Part shown: piece by piece, positions 57,095 through 64,000 of the stretch
Layout: each line of letters begins with the position of its first letter
Numbering within the stretch: position 1 is the stretch's first letter
Source of the DNA: Lineolata rhizophorae
Lineage: Eukaryota > Ascomycota > Dothideomycetes > Lineolatales > Lineolataceae
Direction: 5' to 3'
Length of the DNA stretch: 64,000 nt
Assembly (NCBI GenBank): GCA_010093515.1
Contig: MU001696.1
Coordinates: 208,258-272,257, forward strand
Position numbers and translations under genes: made by a program
The notes under the pieces: model-generated
Told to the model about the DNA's origin: nothing
Databases searched by the model: none
What the model saw: the letters and a program-made list of their open reading frames with translations, nothing else

Positions 57095-58066
57095 TGAGGT
57101 CGGCGGCGCGTCCGTTGCCGGGCGGGAATGGCGGGCGAGTTTCGGTGAGCGTCGGGGTTTCGGTCACGAACGGGTGTCGCGCGCGCGCACGGTCGGCGGT
57201 GACGGCGCGCGGAGCAAAACGGTCGTTGCGAGCGGTCGGGCGCACAGAGTCGGCGTAGCTATAAGGATGCGCGACATACGGCCCGGGAATGGAGATGGTT
57301 GACGCCGCTCGCCGGTGGGTTAGGGATAGTAGCAGGCTCGCGACGCGAGCGGGCAGGCGGCACGATGGGAAGCATCGCGAGCGACCCGACCAAAACAATG
57401 ATTATGTCAGCGCACGTGCCACTAGACCTGACATCAGCGCCAGCCGTCCACCACCCGAGCCGCCCAAACAAGGATATGCCCTTAGCCGAGTCCGTTGCTT
57501 CCACCATGATAGGCTGCATGACATAGCTGGAGAGTCAACGCTTGGATTCCCTACCTTTGCATTGAAATGTGACACCTTCTATGATTATAATCATTTTCCG
57601 ATCTTGTCTGCTTTATCGATCTACGTCTGTCTAGGTGGACCATTTGGCCGGGCAATATTGAGAAATGACGAGATCACGTGACCCAACCAGTGTGTCAAAG
57701 TAGTGTTCATTGCTAGTCGTATAGCTTGCCATGAGTTTCAAGAAATTCTTTCGCTTATCCGACCTGTGACGGTCATAGCATTCGCTCTAGTAAGCCGAAA
57801 TCTATTTCATTGACCCGAATGTGCTGAGTTCGTTGGATAGTCGGGAAAATAAAACTAGAGGAATAAGTTGACTTGTTCTAAAAAAATGGGCCCCCGAGAA
57901 AGTGATAGTTTAACAGGTAGGCATAAGCAAGTGACCTTGCGAAAACAGTCAACAGATGCAGAATAATGTGCTATAGCGTCTATTGGCATCCATCATACTG
58001 TACAATGCGCACACATCCACCGACACCGTATCAGCCACCCGATCAACCAGGTACCCAGTCAATGAT
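57095..58066. other. Intergenic, 0.97 kb
   Basis: This is the DSN1 promoter side, then the QCR8 3' flank. It has a CACGTGAC element near 57675. An unrecognised 130-codon plus-strand frame at 57289-57681 has no family-like features. No gene is called. Confidence 0.45.
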
Positions 58067-58733
58067 CTACTCCTCGTCTCCCGCCTCAGCCCGTCCCGCC
58101 TTCGAATTGAGGTACTCGTTCCTAAGTTCGAGACATCTTTGTAAGCCTCCATATCCTCGAAGCCGACGCCGCAACAATATTTCCCGTTCAAAAGCACATA
58201 AAAGCGAGTCGACCTTCTTACCTCTCTGAGGCCCAGGTCATGACTTCATATGCAACGAATAATGGCGGGACAAAGAAGAGAACCTGTTGGCGGAAACGGC
58301 GGAAGGTGTTGAAGACAGCAGCGTGCATCATGCCGGCGGTAGGGCGCTGGCGGTTCGGCGATAAGGCGTATGTGACGACGCCCTTCTGGGGCATGGAACC
58401 TGTGGCACAGAATATTTGTGGTGAGGATGATGGCATTGGAATCGGTGGTTGCGTATAAAGTGCTGTGTGATTGCAGCACGAAGTGCTGGGTTGCGGTCGT
58501 GGTGGTTCGAGGTCGACCACGCTCGATGACGACTTCGGGGAGCTTACCTATATGGCCCCACCATCCCATGTATCTGTACAATTGGGAATTAGCATAAACA
58601 CAAACAGGATACCATGACTCTACATTGCCGATACGCAATGATGAGAGGTATGCAGGGGACCAAGCCGGGCGACGGTCGGAGTCCCACAACAGAGGTCGTC
58701 CACGTACCTGCCCGTAGTCGGCGGACCACCCAT
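58067..58733 (-). CDS. QCR8: Ubiquinol-cytochrome c reductase subunit 8
   Basis: A small single-helix subunit of mitochondrial complex III (cytochrome bc1), in contact with cytochrome b. Four short exons: 58733-58708, 58573-58548, 58399-58222, 58121-58067; 94 aa. The spliced text MGGPPTTGRYMGWWGHIG then SMPQKGVVTYALSPNRQ follows the fungal family, as do FNTFRRFRQQVLFFVPP and the end RNEYLNSKAGRAE. The membrane helix is about VLFFVPPLFVAYEVMTWA. No cleavable presequence is needed in this family. The first two exons are 26 nt each, so simple frame scanning misses the gene. It is head to head with PHB1. Confidence 0.95.
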
Positions 58734-59097
58734 TTCGTTGGCGTTGACGCGAAGATTGAAATGTAGATCAGGGAAATTCGATGATTGGAGGTGCCAATGG
58801 CGCGGATAGGAGGAGCGATGGCGGTGATGTCGGCGGGCAGCTGAAGCGGGAAGTTCGACGGCTGCCGGGGCAGAACCGGGGGCATCGACAGGCGGTCTTG
58901 GCATATTCACGTGACCGTGGAAAATGCGGGAGCAGCTCTTGTCCGAAGGCCATCCATCTCCTCCGCGACGAAGCAGCCCTAGCTCTCCATCAATTCAGCC
59001 AACCGCCCACGTCCTCTTAATTTGTCCCGGCGCTTTCGGCGTTGCGTCCCTACAAATCCACCGCCCGCCGCCGGAACTCGTCCTCCTTTTCTTCGCC
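58734..59097. promoter_or_regulatory. Shared QCR8/PHB1 divergent promoter
   Basis: 364 bp separate the two start codons. The stretch holds ATTGG (58783-58787) and CCAAT (58794-58798), both possible HAP-complex sites, and CACGTG in the context TTCACGTGAC (58908-58913), a Cbf1-type RTCACGTG box read on the minus strand. The yeast QCR8 promoter is known to use Abf1 and Cpf1/Cbf1. That the same logic applies here, and that PHB1 shares it, is inference. Confidence 0.6.
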
Positions 59098-60032
59098 ATG
59101 GCGCAGGCTCTCAACACACTGTACAGGTGGGCGATACCGCTGGCCGTGGGCGCCAGCTTCGTGCAGGCGTCCATGTACGACGTCAAGGGCGGGACGCGGG
59201 CGGTCATCTTCGACCGGCTGTCGGGCGTGAAGGAGCAGACGGTGAGCGAGGGGACGCACTTCCTGATACCGTGGCTGCAGCGGAGCATCATCTACGACGT
59301 GCGCACGAAGCCGCGCAACATCAACACCGTGACGGGGAGCAAGGATCTTCAGATGGTTAACTTGACGTTGCGCGTGCTGCATCGGCCGGAGGTGGGCATG
59401 CTGCCCAAGATATACCAGGTAAGTGTTGGGCCGGGATTTGTGATCTCTACGGGTGCACCTTTTGTCGCACCGAATCCGAAACTGATGCAAACTCCCCCGC
59501 CCCCGTCCAGAACCTCGGCCAAGACTACGACGAGCGCGTGCTCCCTTCTATCGGCAACGAAGTCCTTAAAGCCATCGTCGCCCAGTTCGACGCCGCCGAG
59601 CTCATCACGCAGCGCGAGGCCGTCAGCAACCGGATCCGGACGGACCTGCTGCGGCGCGCGCAGGAGTTCAACATCGCGCTCGAGGACGTGTCCATCACGC
59701 ACATGACGTTCGGCAAGGAGTTCACCCGCGCCGTCGAGGACAAGCAGATCGCCCAGCAGGAGGCCGAGCGCGCCCGCTTCATTGTCGAGAAGGCCGAGCA
59801 GGAGCGCCAGGCCAACGTCATCCGCGCCGAGGGCGAGGCCGAGGCTGCCGACACCATCAGCAAGGCCGTGGCCAAGAGCGGCGACGGCCTCATCAAAATC
59901 AGGCGCATCGAGACCCAGAAGGAGATTGCTCAGATATTGGCCAGCAACCCCAACGTGACATACCTGCCAGGTAGTGGGCAGGGCGAGCAAGATTCAAAGG
60001 GCGGCAACTTTCTGCTAGGGCTGAGGTCGTAA
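59098..60032 (+). CDS. PHB1: Prohibitin 1
   Basis: A subunit of the inner-membrane prohibitin ring that stabilises respiratory and protease complexes. Exons 59098-59418 and 59511-60032 (280 aa) with a 92-nt intron (GTAAGT donor, TCCAG acceptor). The N-terminal anchor is hydrophobic ([20 protein letters not shown]). The SPFH/PHB domain carries the typical [16 protein letters not shown] and [38 protein letters not shown] and a coiled-coil [18 protein letters not shown] region. The sequence matches PHB1 rather than PHB2 by the absence of a longer N-terminus and by the [15 protein letters not shown] block. I chose the ATG at 59098 (GCCATGG). Confidence 0.96.
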
Positions 60033-60477
60033 GGCCGGCGGTTGTTAGGCGGGAGCATTGTTTAACTTAGCTTGCACATATTTCAACGCGTCTATTAAAA
60101 GCGGCTGTAGTATTATCTCCCACTCCCAAGAAAAATGTAGCATAATCAGGTCCACATGTTTGGCATGATACGATCTGTGACAATCTCACTTGACGGCTGC
60201 TGGCTTCGTCTGACTTCATTACTATGATCTATGTCGAGTGCTAATATACAGAGTACTACGTATTGACAATGAAGCAGAAATGCGCATCATGAATTCATGT
60301 TCTGAGCAATAACTAGCAATGGAAAGGGTTAACTTTTGACCGTTTGCCTCTCCTCTAACTCCGAAAGAACAATTAAAACATCGTATGATTGTGACAGCAT
60401 AAGTCCATAGCTCAACTAGGGGGAAAAAAAAAGTAGGGAAAAAAAGGAAATATTACCCCTGTTGGCACCCGACACAT
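60033..60477. other. Intergenic between convergent genes, 445 bp
   Basis: 3' flanks of PHB1 (plus) and PRM10 (minus). It has an A/G-rich run near 60420-60448 and a GTACTACGTA word at 60253-60262. No gene is recognised. Confidence 0.5.
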
Positions 60478-63240
60478 TTAGAAGCTGAACAAACCACTAC
60501 GCCTCTTGCCGAGAGGGTAGATCGTCAGGGCCGCCAAAAACAAACCCACAGTGATACCAATAGCAACCTGAATGACCGAGTAGCTGACATTGAAAGCAAT
60601 GCTGTTGATGCTTCCATCCGCAGTATTGGCAGGTGAGACAGTTGTCGTGCCGGTGTTGTTCCCGGTGATCTGATCCGCTGAGGTGATGCCTGAAACAAGA
60701 GAGCCACTGACAGCAAGACCCGAGGGCACTTGGACGAAGATAGCCGGCAGCATAGCTGCGGCCGCGAGTCCGTAGCCCACCTTACGCTGACGAGGCGTGT
60801 AATTGACTACGTCGGGGTCCTCCTTCTTAAGGCGGGTACTACGTGGCCGCATTGGTAGATTTCGGATCTTGTGTATCCAAGGCAGCAGTTTGTTCTCGTA
60901 AACATCCAATGACCAGTTATCGAACCTTCGGCCGAGGCGGGAATATAAGTTGGCGAGGATGCCGATAGTAAAAGCTCCGAGCGTGCTCGAGATTTGATTA
61001 TTCCCCTCAAAGTGCTTGCTGCTGAAGAAGTTGACGAGGTAGCCGGCAAAGGAGATAACAAGCATGACGGGAATCTGCTTGTACTTTCCTTGGTTGATGA
61101 TGATGAGGCAGATAGTGAACCCGGGAACAAAAGGGAAGAATTGGTATTGGCTCATTGGATCCTTACAATGAACGGCTGAAGTCGCATTTTGATCAAGCCA
61201 GCCGTAAATGACTGTGCCGATTGTGATGCCAAAACCAAGGATGAGAGAATAAATGATGGCGTACACCATGCGGACCGAGCCGGCCACAAGAGAACGGGAC
61301 TGTAGTTCGAGACTAGCACAGAGTACAGTATAACCCGGAAGGATGAGGGCAATGCTCGACTGTGCTAGCGCCGAGAAGCAGAAAAGATTGCCGTCCTTTA
61401 TAGAACCAAACGCTCTAGCAAGGAATGAAGTGATGACGGCGGCGCTGATTTCGAAGACATTCGCGTAGAGCTCCGATTGGGGCGCTACTATAAGTTGAAG
61501 CCATCCAAGAAGAGAACCCAGGAAAAAGGCGATTGGCAGATCGATGAATCGAGCTTCAAAGGCGAAAGGCGCGACACACACCGAGGCACAGCCATAGACA
61601 GGGACGAGCAACCATGGACGGAATTTTGGCTTGCGCTTGGTAACTTCTTCAAGCCTCTGGGTTGCCTCCTCGACTCCAATTTTATCGTGAACGACTTCCT
61701 TGTAGATTTCGTGGACATCTCGCAATTTACCCAGATCGACACCTTGGGAAGTCCGAATAAGCTTGACTTCGGTCGTGTGGGTGGAGGGATCGTCGAAAGA
61801 AATGATCATGCAGCCAGGAATATACAAGAATTGACCTTCAATTTCGAGCACACGCGCCGACATCTTCATGTACTCCTCGAGTCGATGTGTAGGGGCGCCG
61901 TACTGCATCAAGGCTTTGCACAGCTTCAATAAGTACCGTTGTCGAGAGATCGTCTCTGCGATGTGAACGGTAATCCTAATTTCTTCTTCGAAGTTGCGCT
62001 TGTGCGCTTTGTCCAGTCCGAGAGCTGAGGATATCCCACTGCTTTTACTTGCGCGCTTTGCTCTCTTCTCATGTTGCCTCAGTCTCTCGGCAAGTTGTTC
62101 GCTGAATTCGGACTGGGCGGGAGATCCGAGGACAGACGACGTTCCAACCAAGCGAGCTAAGGACGTAGTGGAGTGGCTGGGACTATGGTTATAGAACCAG
62201 TTCCTTAACGGCTTCTGCTTCGGGGTCGAGGCGCCTGATGGCGGGGACGAAGGGCTTTCTTCCCCAATAGGCGTAGTCGTACCACTACGAGATCCACTAC
62301 TATCGTGACGATGGTGTCGTGGGACCTTGGATCCCGGACTCACATCCGAGTCGCTCTGGTTATAAAGCTTGAGAAGAGACCCTAGAATGCCGCCACGATA
62401 CTGCTGCGGCGGAGCAACGTAGTGATGTGCCATGGCTGCTTCTACGTCCGGTGTTACCTGGCCTGAGCGCAATCCTGGCACTGCTGCTTTTGCTGCGAAT
62501 TGGTCTCCGGCCCTCGTATGAGATCTGACAAGTGTTTCTGCTTGGCTGAGCGAGTGCTTCCTATTCTGAAAGCCGCTCGAGCCGTCGGCCTGCTGCTGTC
62601 CAGCGCTTCCCATATTCATCAACGGGATAGAGTCCCGGCCGGCGCCATCATCCTCTTGCCCGTCCACCGAACTTCGCCGCGATGTCGGTGCGGAGGCAGA
62701 GTAACTACCAACCGTCTTCGCGAGCCTTTGAGCCCTCTCCTGCGCCTGGCGGCCCGAGCGATACTTTTCGTCACCCTCCTCATCGGTGTCACGAGCAGGC
62801 TCCGCTTCGGGCATCGGATTCTGGGTCGGGCCATGACCGGCTTTCCGGATTGCGGGCTTTGGTCTAGCGGGCATTCCTAAGGCATTGGCAACTTCTTCGT
62901 GGAGACCGGGATATTCGGGGCGTGGTACTTCTTCTGCCGGCGTATTCAAAGCTGACACGCTCCCCCTTCTGGAATGGGAGGGGGAAGACGCCGCTGATGC
63001 CGGTCGCATGGGGGATTGATCCTCGGATCCTCGAAGCACATCGTCGAACGTGCTCCACCGTTGTTGAAAGGACTCAGGCCTTGATCCTTCGGCACTGAAG
63101 CCGACCCGCTTCCGCTCCCTCGGACGACCTTGCTCGCTGGATTCATTTCGAGAAAGAGGAGGCCTAGTCGGAGGTCGGCTGGCGGATGGGCTTTCGCTTT
63201 GGCTGGTATCGTTTGGCGACAGGCCGCTTGGAGAGGCCAT
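60478..63240 (-). CDS. Prm10-like ThrE/DUF1212 membrane protein
   Basis: A multi-spanning membrane protein of the ThrE family; in yeast the homologue is PRM10, a pheromone-regulated membrane protein, while bacterial ThrE exports threonine. It is 920 aa in one exon. The first 430 residues are disordered and Ser/Pro/Arg-rich. The soluble ThrE N-domain begins about KLCKALMQYGAPTHRLEEYM and includes YIPGCMIISFDDPS, followed by about ten helices (for example FIDLPIAFFLGSLLGWLQLI and FPFVPGFTICLIIINQGKY, then AYLVNFFSSKHF-type text). The C-terminus is short and basic (PLGKRRSGLFSF). I chose the ATG at 63240 (ATCATGGCC); an in-frame ATG-less extension lies upstream. The transported substrate is unknown. 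Confidence 0.9.
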   Translation of the reverse strand: MASPSGLSPNDTSQSESPSASRPPTRPPLSRNESSEQGRPRERKRVGFSAEGSRPESFQQRWSTFDDVLRGSEDQSPMRPASAASSPSHSRRGSVSALNTPAEEVPRPEYPGLHEEVANALGMPARPKPAIRKAGHGPTQNPMPEAEPARDTDEEGDEKYRSGRQAQERAQRLAKTVGSYSASAPTSRRSSVDGQEDDGAGRDSIPLMNMGSAGQQQADGSSGFQNRKHSLSQAETLVRSHTRAGDQFAAKAAVPGLRSGQVTPDVEAAMAHHYVAPPQQYRGGILGSLLKLYNQSDSDVSPGSKVPRHHRHDSSGSRSGTTTPIGEESPSSPPSGASTPKQKPLRNWFYNHSPSHSTTSLARLVGTSSVLGSPAQSEFSEQLAERLRQHEKRAKRASKSSGISSALGLDKAHKRNFEEEIRITVHIAETISRQRYLLKLCKALMQYGAPTHRLEEYMKMSARVLEIEGQFLYIPGCMIISFDDPSTHTTEVKLIRTSQGVDLGKLRDVHEIYKEVVHDKIGVEEATQRLEEVTKRKPKFRPWLLVPVYGCASVCVAPFAFEARFIDLPIAFFLGSLLGWLQLIVAPQSELYANVFEISAAVITSFLARAFGSIKDGNLFCFSALAQSSIALILPGYTVLCASLELQSRSLVAGSVRMVYAIIYSLILGFGITIGTVIYGWLDQNATSAVHCKDPMSQYQFFPFVPGFTICLIIINQGKYKQIPVMLVISFAGYLVNFFSSKHFEGNNQISSTLGAFTIGILANLYSRLGRRFDNWSLDVYENKLLPWIHKIRNLPMRPRSTRLKKEDPDVVNYTPRQRKVGYGLAAAAMLPAIFVQVPSGLAVSGSLVSGITSADQITGNNTGTTTVSPANTADGSINSIAFNVSYSVIQVAIGITVGLFLAALTIYPLGKRRSGLFSF

Positions 63241-63790
63241 GATGGAAACAATTGGTAAAAACGAGCGGCGATTGGAAAGATCCAATCAATGGAGGCAATT
63301 ATGCAAGAGCTTCGGTTGGCGCGGAAAGGAAAATTTACGAGGTTTCGGAAGATTTGCGAGCGAAGGCACGCGAGATTTACTACCTTAGCCGAAGACAAAG
63401 GAGGAGGAAGGGTGTGAAAGAAAATTGTGTGAAGGGCGGAAAGCCTTCGGGCGCGCTTCAAGAGAGCTCCTTTGGGAAGGAGCCCCTCTTTGATAAGAGT
63501 TGAAGAGGAAGTGACGAAAGGGCCGGCGGACCACAAAGACGTGTTTGCCAGGCGGCCTTAATCCACCTCGGGGCGAAACAGCGCAGAAAGGGATACAAGG
63601 TACTGCGGGCCGTGGGCACAGCTAAAGATGGAGCATCGGAAAGAATGCTCTGGAAGGAAAGGAGGCTACGTGCTCGCACGCACCAGCACGATAAGAAAGC
63701 ATGTTTCCACTTATAGGATCCGCTACGCGGCATTCCTAGGTGCAATACGGCGGCGGCGCAGGAGGCGGGATGGAGCAATAATGATGCGGG
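63241..63790. other. Intergenic, 550 bp
   Basis: This is PRM10 promoter-side DNA and the 3' flank of the partial gene at the right edge. It is purine-rich near 63390-63440. I see no gene in it. Confidence 0.45.
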
Positions 63791-64000
63791 TCAGTCGTAG
63801 GAGGTTCCGCTACGGTCCGCAACTGACGCCAAGGCGCCCTGGATAGCGGCGATCGACGCTCGCTTCTCGGCAGGCGTCGCCGTGGCAGTGGGCAGCCACT
63901 GGCGCACAGCGCGGGAGCTTGGAGGCACCAGGGAGATTAGGGAATTGCCCGAAGCGGGATCGCGAGAGGGCGAAGGCGTTAGGGAGCGACCCACGGGCCT
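63791..64000 (-). CDS. Partial gene, C-terminal end only
   Basis: An open frame enters from the right edge and ends with a stop at 63791. There is no ATG in the visible part, so the start lies outside the window. About 69 residues are seen: Ser/Pro-rich first (GRSLTPSPSRDPASGNS), then more helical (TPAEKRASIAAIQGALASVA). The composition suggests real coding, but the family is not recognisable. Confidence 0.4.
   Translation of the reverse strand, partial: RPVGRSLTPSPSRDPASGNSLISLVPPSSRAVRQWLPTATATPAEKRASIAAIQGALASVADRSGTSYD

Noticed and set aside
57289-57681. 130-codon plus-strand open frame
   Set aside because: Composition is mixed and not family-like; it lies across the DSN1 promoter region.
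1-64000. Secondary-metabolite cluster, CRISPR array, rRNA or 5S genes
   Set aside because: No PKS, NRPS or terpene synthase motif, no regularly spaced repeats, and no rRNA or 5S consensus were seen in either strand.

Overview
The window is nuclear DNA of a filamentous ascomycete (Pezizomycotina, probably Sordariomycetes; the class is an inference). The evidence is short introns of about 50-200 nt with GTRNGY donors, CTRAC-like branch sites and YAG acceptors, Kozak-like starts, and fungal families (Chs7, SSU1, Prm10, DUF3425 bZIP, HET). Genes lie on both strands, each apparently with its own promoter. I found no tRNA, rRNA or CRISPR array that I would defend.

Layout. 0-3.2 kb: a calcineurin-like phosphoesterase gene that looks frame-disrupted, two unrecognised genes and an AT-rich LTR-like scrap. 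5.4-10 kb: a three-exon bZIP/DUF3425 regulator and a secreted tannase/feruloyl esterase. 11-12.5 kb: a decayed HET-domain gene. 13.5-14.8 kb: CHS7, the chitin synthase export chaperone. 17.3-21.3 kb: an SSU1-type sulfite/dicarboxylate transporter converging on an F-box gene. 22.8-24.7 kb: a 41-codon spliced micro-gene and TIM9. 27-30.2 kb: a Sac7-type RhoGAP. 32.6-34.7 kb: a five-exon indoleamine 2,3-dioxygenase. 37.8-39 kb: a GPI-anchored wall protein. 40.2-45.5 kb: an acidic repeat protein and a paxillin-like LIM protein. 49.5-54 kb: INO1 (myo-inositol-1-phosphate synthase) and an RPA1/MEIOB-like OB-fold gene. 55.2-63.3 kb: DSN1/Mis13 (kinetochore), QCR8 (complex III), PHB1 (prohibitin) and PRM10. 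A partial gene runs off the right end.

No metabolic or defence cluster was found. Most genes are housekeeping: wall and polarity (CHS7, RhoGAP, LIM protein, GPI protein), mitochondria (TIM9, QCR8, PHB1), chromosomes (DSN1, the OB-fold protein) and small-molecule metabolism (INO1, IDO, SSU1). The only clear functional pairing is QCR8 and PHB1, head to head across 364 bp that holds CCAAT and CACGTG elements. Intergenic stretches of 1-4 kb hold short palindromes built on TACGGAGTACTCCGTA. The best leads are the micro-gene, the candidate fungal MEIOB-like protein, the array of IKAE (SUMO-consensus) motifs in the acidic protein, and the QCR8/PHB1 promoter. Exon boundaries were read by eye from splice consensus, frame and family conservation; no transcript data were available.
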